Shown in pieces: positions 7,630 to 17,291 of a stretch of 64,000 nt of DNA. The notes below the pieces were generated by a model. The model did not search any database. It saw only the letters and a list, made by a program, of their open reading frames with translations, and had not been told where the DNA came from. The DNA is from DATAES01 sp963721305 (GTDB lineage: Bacteria; Actinomycetota; Acidimicrobiia; Acidimicrobiales; JACDCH01): positions 434,001 to 498,000 of the forward strand of contig CAVRIR010000004.1 in the NCBI GenBank assembly GCA_963721305.1, read 5' to 3'. The position numbers and the translations under genes are program-made. How positions within the stretch are numbered: the stretch's first letter is position 1; the number at the start of each line of letters is the position of its first letter.

Positions 7630-9255
7630 CTGTACGCCGTTCCCACCGCTGATCCGGATGCAGACCTCGAAGGCGCGCTGCTCGAGTGGCGCAGCATCCG
7701 GCGACGCAAGCGGCTGGCGGACATCCACTGGATCGACGCGCTCTACCAGGCCTACCTCACCGCGATCCTCAGTGGCATCGCCATCCTCGTGGGCGCGGGG
7801 CTCATCGGTGACGGCCGCCTGACCGACGCGCAGGTCAACCAGATCCGTACCGACGGCGCCGACTGGTTGGCGGTCGTCGTCGCGCTCGTGATCGCGGTGG
7901 CGATCCGTTCGGGCAGTCGAGGCGGCCCGCTCGCACTGGAACGCGCCGATGTGCGCCATGTGCTGCTCGCGCCGGTGGATCGCACGACGGCCATGCGCGG
8001 CCCGGCGGTGCGCCAGCTGAGATTCCTGCTGTTCGTCGGGTCGATCGTCGGCGCCATCGGCGGCGTGCTGGCCGCGCACCGGCTGCCGGGATCCGGCGCG
8101 GCGTGGGCTGCGTGCGGTGCGCTGTTCGGGTTGACGACCGTCGCGCTCGCGTACGGCGTTGCGTTGGTGACATCGAGCCTCAAGGTGCGGTCGTGGATCG
8201 GCACGATCGCCGCTCTCGTCGTCGTTGTGGCAGCGCTGGTGGGCGCGCTCGCGTCCGGCCGGCAGGCCGGAGCGATCTTTGGCAGCGTCGCGTTGTGGCC
8301 GCTCGAGTTCGTTCCCGCCGGACTCATCGAGATCGTGTTGGGCGTGGGTCTGCTGGCGCTCGGGCTGTACCTCGTCGGCGACATCTCGGTCGAGGCGGCC
8401 GAGCGCCGTTCGACGCTCGTCGGCCAACTCCGTTTCGCGGCGACGTTGCAGGACATCCGCACCGTGATGGTGCTGCGCCGGCAGCTCGCCATGGAACTGC
8501 CACGCCTGCGCCCGTGGGTGCGCGTCCGCGTCCACGGGAACGATCGACTTCCGGTGTGGACGCGGGGCGTGCGCGGCGTCTTGCGCTGGCCCGCGGCCCG
8601 TGTCGGCCGTCTCGTGCTGCTCGGCGTCATCGCCGGTCTCGCGGCGCGCGGCGCCTGGGCGGGAACGAGTCCGCTCGTGGTGGTGTCGGGACTGGCGATG
8701 TTCATTGCTGGCCTCGACGCGGTCGAGCCGCTGGCACAAGAGGTGGACCATCCCAGCCGGCGCGAGAGCGTGCCGCTCGACGAAGGATGGGTCGAGCTAC
8801 GCCATCTTCCGGTCGCGGTGACGATCATGGTGTTCGTCGCCACGGTCGGCGCAGTCGCGGGCTCTCTCGCGGGACCTTCGTCGGCGGCGATCCCGATCGC
8901 TGCCGCGTGCATCATTCCCGCGGCGCTGGGAGGTGTTGCCGGTGCGGTCGTCAGTGTCGTCGGCGGTGCGCCGACGAACGCGGGCGGCGACGGATGGAGC
9001 CTGCTCCCGCCTGAGGTGGCAGGCATGCGCCTCGCGTTCCGGACCGGATGGCCGCCCACGCTCGCGGTGATCGGCACATTGCCGGTGCTCGCCGCCCGCG
9101 CCGCGGCGCGCAACAACGTGCCTGCCGCGACGTCAGCGCTCGCCGCCGGCGCAGGCGTGCTCGTGTTGTTCGTACTCGTGTGCGGATGGGTGCGTGTGCG
9201 CGCCGGCATCCATGCGTGGTGGAGGTCGCAGATGGAGATGGCCGGTCATGGCTGA
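7630..9255 (+). CDS. ABC transporter permease-like membrane protein
   Basis: This large integral membrane protein of about 541 residues has some ten or more hydrophobic segments and resembles actinobacterial DUF6297-type permeases that pair with a single ATPase. Coding sequence clearly extends upstream of the GTG at 7789, with DLEGALLEWRSIRRRKRLAD and a first membrane helix. The only in-frame initiator between the epimerase stop and that GTG is a CTG at 7630, 5 nt after AGGAG. The substrate is unknown. It overlaps the ATPase gene by 8 bp. Confidence 0.75.
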   Translation: MYAVPTADPDADLEGALLEWRSIRRRKRLADIHWIDALYQAYLTAILSGIAILVGAGLIGDGRLTDAQVNQIRTDGADWLAVVVALVIAVAIRSGSRGGPLALERADVRHVLLAPVDRTTAMRGPAVRQLRFLLFVGSIVGAIGGVLAAHRLPGSGAAWAACGALFGLTTVALAYGVALVTSSLKVRSWIGTIAALVVVVAALVGALASGRQAGAIFGSVALWPLEFVPAGLIEIVLGVGLLALGLYLVGDISVEAAERRSTLVGQLRFAATLQDIRTVMVLRRQLAMELPRLRPWVRVRVHGNDRLPVWTRGVRGVLRWPAARVGRLVLLGVIAGLAARGAWAGTSPLVVVSGLAMFIAGLDAVEPLAQEVDHPSRRESVPLDEGWVELRHLPVAVTIMVFVATVGAVAGSLAGPSSAAIPIAAACIIPAALGGVAGAVVSVVGGAPTNAGGDGWSLLPPEVAGMRLAFRTGWPPTLAVIGTLPVLAARAAARNNVPAATSALAAGAGVLVLFVLVCGWVRVRAGIHAWWRSQMEMAGHG

Positions 9256-9928
9256 TCCCTTGCTCGTCGTCAAAGGCGCTTCGAAGACGTACGGCGATCT
9301 CGTCGCGCTGGCGCCGCTCGATCTCAAGGTGCCGGTCGGCCAGCGCGTCGCGCTGGTCGGGCACAACGGCTCGGGCAAGTCGACCCTGTTGCGACTCATC
9401 GCTGGACTGCTCGAGCTGTCCGACGGGACGATTGACATCGACGGCGCGCCGGCAGGAACAGCGGACGCACGCGCGCTCGCGAGCTTCGTGCCCGACGATC
9501 CCGTTCTCTACGACGACCTGAGCGTGCGCGAGCACCTCGCCTACATCGCGAGCCTGCACGGCGTCGAGGCGGACGAGGCCGACTTCGACGAGCTCCTCGA
9601 GCAGGTCGGGCTCTTGCATCGAGCGGACGACTTGCCGGCGCGTTTCAGTCGAGGTCTGCGGCAGAAGACCTCGCTCGCCATCGGTCTCGTCCGTCCCTTC
9701 CGCTTGCTGCTGGTCGACGAGCCCTTCGTCGGCCTCGACGCGAGCGGGAAGCAGGCGCTGCTCGATCTCCTCGACTCGTTGCACCAGGCAGGGGTGGCGA
9801 CGGTGGTCGCGACCCACGACCCGCAGTACGTCGACCGCGTGTCGCGCTGCATCGCCCTCCGTGACGGCGAGCTCATCCACGACGGCAGCGCGACGCCCGA
9901 CGAGGTGCTGAAACTCGTCGGCGCCTGA
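9248..9928 (+). CDS. ABC transporter ATP-binding protein
   Basis: This 226-residue nucleotide-binding subunit has Walker A GHNGSGKST and Walker B LLLVDEPFVGLD. The signature region is altered (FSRGLRQK in place of LSGGQ), as is common in ABC-2-type exporter ATPases, and the H-loop is ATHDP. It overlaps the permease gene by 8 bp and surely works with it. The pair is probably cotranscribed with ccr and the epimerase, though no metabolic link is evident. Confidence 0.92.
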   Translation: MADPLLVVKGASKTYGDLVALAPLDLKVPVGQRVALVGHNGSGKSTLLRLIAGLLELSDGTIDIDGAPAGTADARALASFVPDDPVLYDDLSVREHLAYIASLHGVEADEADFDELLEQVGLLHRADDLPARFSRGLRQKTSLAIGLVRPFRLLLVDEPFVGLDASGKQALLDLLDSLHQAGVATVVATHDPQYVDRVSRCIALRDGELIHDGSATPDEVLKLVGA

Positions 9929-9937
9929 GCTCGGCGT

Positions 9938-10531
9938 CTACTTCTGGCGGAGGATCTTCGTGCAGTTGATGGCACCGTGGAACGTGGTTCCGTCGGCGTC
10001 CTGCCCTGCGTAGGTGAACGTTGCCGAGGTGATGTTGTCCTGCACGGTCGCGGCGCCGCGCTGGTCGCTGAGGTCGTCGGTGTCCTTGCTCGCGGTGTAG
10101 CTGACGCTCAGGCCCGCGATTGCACCGGGCTGTGTCGCCAGCCCGAACGACACGACGTGGCGTCCCTTCGTCGTGGTGTCCTGCTTCGTGAACTCACCTT
10201 CGGAGGAGAAGCTGATGCGCCACTGGTTGTCGCTGAAGAGGTTGAACGAGCATCCCACGGTTCCGGTGCTCTGGATCTGGCTCGTCCCCGCGAACGGTCC
10301 GGAGTCCACGATGATCGTGCCGGCCATCACCGCCCGGTTCGGAACGGAAGGTGGGGTGTCGCTGCTCGACGTCGAGCCGTGGGAGGACGACGACCTCGGT
10401 GGCGCCGAGGACGAAGCCGGGCCGAGGTCCGTGCTCAGATCGGTATTCGGAGAGCTCGATGAAGAATCGCTGCTGCAACCCGCCATGACTGCGAGCAACA
10501 CGAGGACCACGGCGAGGCGGCGAAGACGCAT
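9938..10531 (-). CDS. Putative lipoprotein, unknown function
   Basis: This 197-residue protein has a basic N-terminus, a hydrophobic stretch and a lipobox ending VMAGC (C19), so it is likely a membrane-anchored lipoprotein. A Ser/Pro-rich linker of about 50 residues precedes a beta-rich domain with GTVGCSFNLFSDNQW and a C-terminal INCTKI, which suggest a disulfide. I do not recognise the fold. An alternative ATG lies at 10558. It is convergent with the ABC genes and divergent from the nuclease gene. Confidence 0.7.
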   Translation of the reverse strand: MRLRRLAVVLVLLAVMAGCSSDSSSSSPNTDLSTDLGPASSSAPPRSSSSHGSTSSSDTPPSVPNRAVMAGTIIVDSGPFAGTSQIQSTGTVGCSFNLFSDNQWRISFSSEGEFTKQDTTTKGRHVVSFGLATQPGAIAGLSVSYTASKDTDDLSDQRGAATVQDNITSATFTYAGQDADGTTFHGAINCTKILRQK

Positions 10532-10593
10532 CCGTGAACGGTCTACACGACGCAACATGACGCGCCGGCACGTTGGCGGGCTAGAACACGGGA

Positions 10594-11466
10594 GTGGACG
10601 TGCATCTCGTCGACGGCACGTACGAGCTGTTCCGGTACCACTTCGCGCCGAACAACAAGGACGTGAACCTGGGCGCGACGCGCGGTGTTCTCGGATCCGT
10701 GCTGATGCTGCTCGAGTCCGGAGCCACCCACGTCGGCGTCGCCACGGACCATGTCATCGAGTCGTTCCGCAACGACCTGTGGAAGGGCTACAAGACGAGT
10801 GCCGGGATGCCACGCGAGCTGCTCGCGCAGTTCACGCTGCTCGAAGACGTGCTGACGGCCGCGGGCGTGACGACGTGGCCGATGGTCGAGCTCGAAGCCG
10901 ACGATGCGTTGGGCGCGGCGGCTCTGGTGGCGGCGGCGGACGACCGTGTCGACCGCGTGTTGATCTGCACACCTGACAAGGACCTCGGGCAGAGCGTGGG
11001 CGGCAAGGTCGTGCAATGGGACCGCCGACGCGACATCTACTTCGACGCTGACGGTGTGCGCGCGAAGTTCGGCGTCGGTCCGGCGTCGATCCCCGACTAC
11101 CTCGCGCTCGTCGGCGACAGCGCGGACGGCTTCCCGGGTCTGGCCGGGTTCGGGACTCGGTCCGCCGCGGCGGTGCTGGCCAAGTACGAGCACCTCGAAC
11201 ATGTTCCCGCGGCGGGCGAGGACTGGGGCGTCGGGGTGCGCAATCCCGGCCGGCTGGCCGCGACGTTGCGGGACAACTTCGAGCTGGCGTTGCTCTTTCG
11301 TCGCATCGCCACACTCGAGACGGATGCAGACGTGCTGAACGACGTGGACGAGCTGCGCTGGACCGGTCCGCGGCGAGAGCTCATCGGGCTCGCCGAGCAG
11401 ATCGGCGGCCTCGGTCTCGCCGAACGGGCGATCCGGCTGGCGGAGCGACGGGGGGAGGGGAGCTGA
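10594..11466 (+). CDS. 5'-3' exonuclease / FEN-family nuclease
   Basis: This 290-residue protein is a stand-alone homologue of the 5' nuclease domain of DNA polymerase I. Metal-binding acidic clusters are visible (VELEADDALGAAAL, CTPDKDLGQ, LVGDSADGFPGL) along with the H3TH DNA-binding loop (PGLAGFGTRSAAAVL). The start is a GTG after CGGGA. Its stop overlaps the ATG of the Prim-PolC gene (TGATG), so nuclease and polymerase are coupled. In mycobacteria FEN homologues remove flaps during excision repair; a similar role here is inferred. Confidence 0.9.
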   Translation: MDVHLVDGTYELFRYHFAPNNKDVNLGATRGVLGSVLMLLESGATHVGVATDHVIESFRNDLWKGYKTSAGMPRELLAQFTLLEDVLTAAGVTTWPMVELEADDALGAAALVAAADDRVDRVLICTPDKDLGQSVGGKVVQWDRRRDIYFDADGVRAKFGVGPASIPDYLALVGDSADGFPGLAGFGTRSAAAVLAKYEHLEHVPAAGEDWGVGVRNPGRLAATLRDNFELALLFRRIATLETDADVLNDVDELRWTGPRRELIGLAEQIGGLGLAERAIRLAERRGEGS

Positions 11467-12482
11467 TGGCACCGAAGTCGGTGACCGAGATCGAAGTCGA
11501 CGGTCACGTCCTTCCGATCACGAACCCGGACAAGATCTACTTCCCGACACGGGGTGAGACGAAGATGGATCTCGTCTCGTACTACCTCGCCGTCGCCGAC
11601 CCCCTGATGGCGGCGATAGGCGGACGTCCGTTGTTGCTGCAGCGGTTTCCCGAGGGCGCGACGGGCAAGTCGTGGTTCCAGAAACGGGTCCCCGAGTCGC
11701 GTCCGGACTGGTTGCAGACGACCGTGGTGGCGACCCCGAACGGGACGACGAGCGATGCGTTGGTCGCGCACGATCTCGCGCACGTGTTGTGGGCGGTGAA
11801 CCTCGGGTGCATCGGCTTCCACGTTTGGCCGTATCGCGCCGCCGACCCGGAGCATGCCGATGAGCTCCGCATCGATCTCGATCCGTCCCCTGGCGTCGTG
11901 TTCGAGCAGGTGCGCGAGACCGCGGGCGAGTTGAAGCGATTGTTCGACGAGGACGGCATCGCCGCCTATCCGAAGACGACCGGGAATCGCGGCCTCCACG
12001 TCTACATGCGGTTGTTGCCCCGATGGAACTCGTACGACGTGCGCGCCGCGGCCGTCGCGGTGGGCCGCGAGCTCGAACGCCGCCGCCCGGATCTCATCAC
12101 TGCGCAGTGGTGGAAGGAGGAGCGCGGTTCGCGCGTGTTCATCGACTTCAATCAGAACGCGCCGCACAAGACCGTGTTCGGTGCATGGTCGGTACGGCCG
12201 CGGGCCGGCGGCCAGGTGTCGACGCCGTTCTCGTGGGACGAGCTGCCGACGGTGTTCCCGGACGACCTCACGCTCGTGACCGTGCCGCAGCGGGTCGAGC
12301 GCGACGGCGACCCGTGGGCCGCCAGCAACGACGACCTGCAATCGCTCGAATCGCTGCTCGAACGGTCGAAGCACGACCTCGACTCAGGTCTCATGGACGC
12401 GCCGTGGCCGCCCGTGTACCCGAAGATGCCCGGCGAACCCCGCCGCGTGAACCCCAGCCGCAAGAAGGCCGACCCCGACTGA
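11466..12482 (+). CDS. Archaeo-eukaryotic primase-type polymerase (Prim-PolC / LigD-Pol-like)
   Basis: This 338-residue protein belongs to the polymerase family of bacterial LigD but has no ligase or nuclease domain. Visible motifs are the metal-binding DLDPSPG, the nucleotide-binding KTTGNRGLHVY, and the C-terminal FSWDELP. The length fits the separate Prim-PolC type known from mycobacteria. It fills short gaps and can incorporate ribonucleotides. It sits between a FEN-type nuclease (coupled start) and a convergent ATP-dependent ligase. No Ku gene is in the window. Confidence 0.92.
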   Translation: MAPKSVTEIEVDGHVLPITNPDKIYFPTRGETKMDLVSYYLAVADPLMAAIGGRPLLLQRFPEGATGKSWFQKRVPESRPDWLQTTVVATPNGTTSDALVAHDLAHVLWAVNLGCIGFHVWPYRAADPEHADELRIDLDPSPGVVFEQVRETAGELKRLFDEDGIAAYPKTTGNRGLHVYMRLLPRWNSYDVRAAAVAVGRELERRRPDLITAQWWKEERGSRVFIDFNQNAPHKTVFGAWSVRPRAGGQVSTPFSWDELPTVFPDDLTLVTVPQRVERDGDPWAASNDDLQSLESLLERSKHDLDSGLMDAPWPPVYPKMPGEPRRVNPSRKKADPD

Positions 12483-12490
12483 CGGGGCTT

Positions 12491-12535
12491 CCACGTCACG
12501 AACTCCGGGCATTCCACGTCACGAACTCCGGGGTG
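12491..12535. repeat. Short tandem duplication next to palindromic element copy 1
   Basis: The segment CCACGTCACGAACTCCGGG occurs twice in a row (12491-12509 and 12514-12532). Its second copy runs into the outer arm of the palindromic element at 12522. It looks like a slippage or insertion footprint. Confidence 0.8.
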
Positions 12536-12573
12536 AAACGGGCGCTCCAGCGCCCGTTTCCATCCAACATTCG
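12522..12573. repeat. 52-bp palindromic intergenic element, copy 1
   Basis: This copy is inverted relative to the other four. The 10-bp stem AAACGGGCGC/GCGCCCGTTT encloses TCCA, flanked by the arms CATCCAACATTCG and CGAACTCCGGGG. It lies between the 3' ends of convergent prim-polC and ligC, where it would act as a bidirectional terminator. Confidence 0.9.
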
Positions 12574-12579
12574 TGCGGG

Positions 12580-13665
12580 TCAGCGGCCCTCTTCGAAGAC
12601 CTCGGCCAGCTCGCGGGGGACGGCGACGTCGAGTTGCGCGTAGGTGCAGGACGCCGGCGTGCGGTCGTCGCGCCAGCGGATGAAGCGCGCCACGCGCCGG
12701 AACCGTCCCGACTGCAGTTGGTCGAACTCGACTTCGATGACCCGTTCGATGCGCACCGGGTCCCACGACAGGTCCTTCTGCGCGTTCCACCGGCTCACCG
12801 CGCCGGGCATCCGTCCGCCGGCTGCCTGCGCGGACATCTCGGCCCAGTCCTTCCACGGATGCTCGTCGAGCGCGTTCTTCCGCAGCGGCTCGAGCGTGTC
12901 GGCCAGCTCCGTGCGGAACTTGGCGGTGAACGACGCGCAGACGCCGACGTGATGGAGCGTCCCCTCGTCGTCGTACAGACCGAGCAGCAACGAACCCACG
13001 CCCTTGCCGTCCTTGTGCACGCGGAACCCGGCGACCACGCAATCGGCCGTGCGGTGGTGCTTCACCTTGAACATCACTCGCTTGTCGGGCTGGTACGTCT
13101 GCTCGACCGGCTTTGCGACGACACCGTCGAGTCCGGCGCCCTCGAACCGCTCGAACCAGTCGCGTGCCTCGTCGATCGAGTCGGTCGCGGGGGTCACGTG
13201 GATCGGCGGCTGCACCGACCCCAGCGCGTCACACAACCGGTCGCGCCGCTCGCTGAACGGACGCTCGGTCAGGTCCTCGTCGTCGATACCGAGCAAGTCG
13301 AAGGCGATGAACGACGCAGGCGTCTTCTCGGCGAGCATCCGCACGCGGGAGTCCGCGGGATGGATCCGCTGTTGCAGCGCGTCGAAGTCCAGACCGGTCG
13401 CACCGGGGACCACGATCTCGCCGTCGACCACGACGCGATCGGGCAGCTCGCGCTTCAGCGCTTCGACGAGCTCGGGGAAGTAGCGGGTCATTGGCCGCTC
13501 GTTGCGGCTGCCGAGCTCGACCTCGTCGCGGTCCCGGAACACGATGCACCGGAACCCGTCCCACTTCGGTTCGAACACGAGCTCCGCCCCCTCGGGCAGT
13601 GCATCGAACGAGCTCACGGCTTTCGAAAGCATCGGCTTCACCGGCGGACTGAGCGGCAGCTTCAT
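12580..13665 (-). CDS. ligC: ATP-dependent DNA ligase (LigC-type)
   Basis: This 361-residue enzyme has the adenylated lysine motif EPKWDGFR (K34), motif III-like ASFIAFDLL, LDGVVAKP (motif IV) and VMFKVKHHR (motif V). An OB-fold of about 130 residues follows. It is a stand-alone ligase of the LigC/LigD-Lig type. In mycobacteria LigC partners Prim-PolC in excision repair. It is convergent with prim-polC here, 98 bp away, with a palindromic element between them. Start ATG at 13665 gives the expected MKLPLSPPVKPMLSKA. Confidence 0.93.
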   Translation of the reverse strand: MKLPLSPPVKPMLSKAVSSFDALPEGAELVFEPKWDGFRCIVFRDRDEVELGSRNERPMTRYFPELVEALKRELPDRVVVDGEIVVPGATGLDFDALQQRIHPADSRVRMLAEKTPASFIAFDLLGIDDEDLTERPFSERRDRLCDALGSVQPPIHVTPATDSIDEARDWFERFEGAGLDGVVAKPVEQTYQPDKRVMFKVKHHRTADCVVAGFRVHKDGKGVGSLLLGLYDDEGTLHHVGVCASFTAKFRTELADTLEPLRKNALDEHPWKDWAEMSAQAAGGRMPGAVSRWNAQKDLSWDPVRIERVIEVEFDQLQSGRFRRVARFIRWRDDRTPASCTYAQLDVAVPRELAEVFEEGR

Positions 13666-13729
13666 CGCCGCAACACTACGAACACACCATTGGAGCGGCC
13701 CCGCATCGCGCCGCTACCGTGATCCCGAC

Positions 13730-15276
<1,547 letters not shown>

Positions 15277-15280
<4 letters not shown>

Positions 15281-15456
15281 CGTCGCACCTCGCCGACCCG
15301 AGCGACGAGGAGCTCGCTGCCATCGTCGCCGCGATCGAGATGGCGTGGCCGCAACCACAAGCGTCCACACCGATCGCGGAGCCGCCGTTGCGGTGGCGCT
15401 TCGCCGGCCGTTGGTGGACGAAGCCCGTGCCCGCTCGACGCGACCGTCCCTGGTAG
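15277..15456 (+). CDS. Acyl-CoA carboxylase epsilon subunit
   Basis: This 59-residue protein starts with GTG overlapping the beta-subunit stop (GTGA). It has the actinobacterial epsilon-subunit layout: an acidic N-terminal segment with SDEELAAIVAAIEMAW, a Pro-rich linker, and a basic-aromatic tail with RWRFAGRWWTK. Such subunits stabilise the alpha-beta complex in Streptomyces and mycobacteria. The assignment rests on position, size and this pattern. It is easily missed because of its length. Confidence 0.8.
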
Positions 15457-15464
15457 CGACCGAC

Positions 15465-16475
15465 GTGGGTCTCGAGGTCACCACCGTCGCCGACGACGAG
15501 GTCGTCATCCACGACGGCTTCGACGTCCGCCGTTACACGGGACTCACGCCCGATACCGAGCACGACCTCGACGGCGTGACCGTCCGCACGTTGCCGCGGC
15601 CGGACGGCGAGCTGCTCTCGAAGATCGCCACCGTCAACGACGTGCACTTCGGCGAGACCGTCTGCGGGATGCTCGAGGGCTACGACGACGGCCCGGTGTT
15701 CCGTAGCGAACCTGGTGAGGACCCGTACCCGGAGGTCATGAATCGGGGCGCCGTCGAGGAGATCAGCGTCATGGACCCGGCCGCGGTAGTGGTGAAGGGC
15801 GATCTCACCGCCGAGGGCACCGTCGCCGAGTACGAGCGTTTCCTGTCGTTCTACGAACCGGCGTTCGGACCGAAGTTGCACCACGTGCGCGGCAACCACG
15901 ACTCGTACCACGGCGGAACGTTCGCCAGTGACGCGCCGTTCGTCGTCGCCGTGCCAGGCGCGCGACTCGCGGTGCTCGACACGACCATCCCTGCGTCGGA
16001 GACCGGAAGAGTCACCCCGGAGACGCTCGAGTGGCTCGACGACGTGGCCGCCACCGCGACGCGCGACGGCGTCCCGCTGCTCGTGTTCGGTCATCACCAC
16101 GTCTGGAGCCCGCTGTCACGTAGTCGGGAGGCGCGCTACTTCGGCATCAACCCCGACGACTCAGAAGCGCTCATCGGGCTCGCGGCACGTCACGAGTCGT
16201 TCGCCGGGTACTTCGCCGGTCACACGCACCGCAACCGCGTGCGCCGCTTCCCTTCGACCGGAGACGTCCCGTGGGTCGAGGTCGCGTGCGTGAAGGACTT
16301 CCCGGGCGCCTGGGCGGAGTACCGCATCTTCGACGGCGGCATTCTCCAGGTGCACCATCGCATCAGCACCGACGAGGCGCTGGCCTGGACCGAGAAGACC
16401 CGTGGCATGTTCGGCGGCGTCTACACCGACTACGCCTTCGGCAAGCTGCAAGACCGCAACTTCGTCGTCCGCTGA
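15465..16475 (+). CDS. Calcineurin-like metallophosphoesterase
   Basis: This 336-residue protein carries the dinuclear-metal motifs in order: VNDVHFG, VVKGDLT, HVRGNHDSYHGG, FGHHHVW and FAGHTHRNRVRR. The substrate is not apparent. The GTG at 15465 begins 8 nt after the epsilon-subunit stop, suggesting one transcript with the carboxylase genes. A palindromic element follows the stop by 2 nt. Confidence 0.9.
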   Translation: MGLEVTTVADDEVVIHDGFDVRRYTGLTPDTEHDLDGVTVRTLPRPDGELLSKIATVNDVHFGETVCGMLEGYDDGPVFRSEPGEDPYPEVMNRGAVEEISVMDPAAVVVKGDLTAEGTVAEYERFLSFYEPAFGPKLHHVRGNHDSYHGGTFASDAPFVVAVPGARLAVLDTTIPASETGRVTPETLEWLDDVAATATRDGVPLLVFGHHHVWSPLSRSREARYFGINPDDSEALIGLAARHESFAGYFAGHTHRNRVRRFPSTGDVPWVEVACVKDFPGAWAEYRIFDGGILQVHHRISTDEALAWTEKTRGMFGGVYTDYAFGKLQDRNFVVR

Positions 16476-16477
16476 AT

Positions 16478-16528
16478 GAATGTTGGATGGAAACGGGCGC
16501 TATCGCGCCCGTTTCTCCCCGGAGTTCG
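16478..16528. repeat. 52-bp palindromic intergenic element, copy 2
   Basis: The left arm is GAATGTTGGATGG, the stem AAACGGGCGC/GCGCCCGTTT surrounds TATC, and the right arm is CTCCCCGGAGTTCG. It sits between convergent phosphoesterase and GGDEF-like genes, 2 nt after the first stop codon. Confidence 0.92.
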
Positions 16529-16543
16529 CAGGGGGGTGCCGGG

Positions 16544-17251
16544 TCACTCCGCGGTGGCGACCTCGATGCGGTCCTGCTGCCACTCGCGGGCGGCCTCGAG
16601 GGCGGCGCCGGCGCGGTCGAACAGCGCCCACGCCTCGAACGCGTGGGCGGGGTAGCAGGCGATGCCGGCCCACAACGTGTGGCCGCCGTCGGAGCCCGCG
16701 AGCGAGCGGCGGATGCGCTCGACGGTCCACACCGCGCCGTTCTCCGGCGTGTCCTCGAGGATCAACGCGAAGCGCCCGTCGTCCAGCCGGCAGGCGATGT
16801 CGGCGTCGCGCAGCGTCGCGCGCACACCCTGGGTGACGACGGCCGGCTCGGTCGGGCTCGCCGCGCCATCGCGGACGCCTCGTGAGACCAGCACGAGCAC
16901 GACCGCGACAGGACGGAGGTGACGGCGCGCCGCTGAAACGCGCGTCTCGAGCGTCACTCGGAAGAACTGCTCGTTGAACAGTCCTGTCTCCGCGTCGGTG
17001 AGTGCGCCGTTGAGATCGCCTTCGAGCTCGGAGTCCGACTCAGGCTCCACCGCCGCGAGCGACACCGCTTCGTCGAGCGCAGCCCGCACCGCCGCGTTGG
17101 CGGCCTCGAGATCAGCGACCCGCGACTCGAGCTCGCGCTCGTGGGCGTCGCGCACGGCTGCTGTCCGCTGCTGGCGCACGAGCATCACGGTCAGCACCAC
17201 GACCGCGAGCGCGGTCAGGACCAGCGGTACCAACACCCAGCCCGGAATCAC
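16544..17251 (-). CDS. Membrane-anchored degenerate GGDEF-domain protein
   Basis: This 235-residue protein has one N-terminal membrane helix (residues about 3-25) and a coiled-coil linker rich in Glu, Arg and Ala to about residue 75. A diguanylate cyclase-like domain follows (ETGLFNEQFF, VRATLRDADIACRLDDGRFALIL, TLWAGIACYP). The catalytic GG(D/E)EF is replaced by DDGRF, so cyclase activity is unlikely. It may sense or bind c-di-GMP or be a relic. A BldD-type c-di-GMP effector is encoded 6 kb away. Confidence 0.8.
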   Translation of the reverse strand: MIPGWVLVPLVLTALAVVVLTVMLVRQQRTAAVRDAHERELESRVADLEAANAAVRAALDEAVSLAAVEPESDSELEGDLNGALTDAETGLFNEQFFRVTLETRVSAARRHLRPVAVVLVLVSRGVRDGAASPTEPAVVTQGVRATLRDADIACRLDDGRFALILEDTPENGAVWTVERIRRSLAGSDGGHTLWAGIACYPAHAFEAWALFDRAGAALEAAREWQQDRIEVATAE

Positions 17252-17291
17252 CGGTCAACTATCGGTCGTCGATGACTGGGATCAAGGTGAG

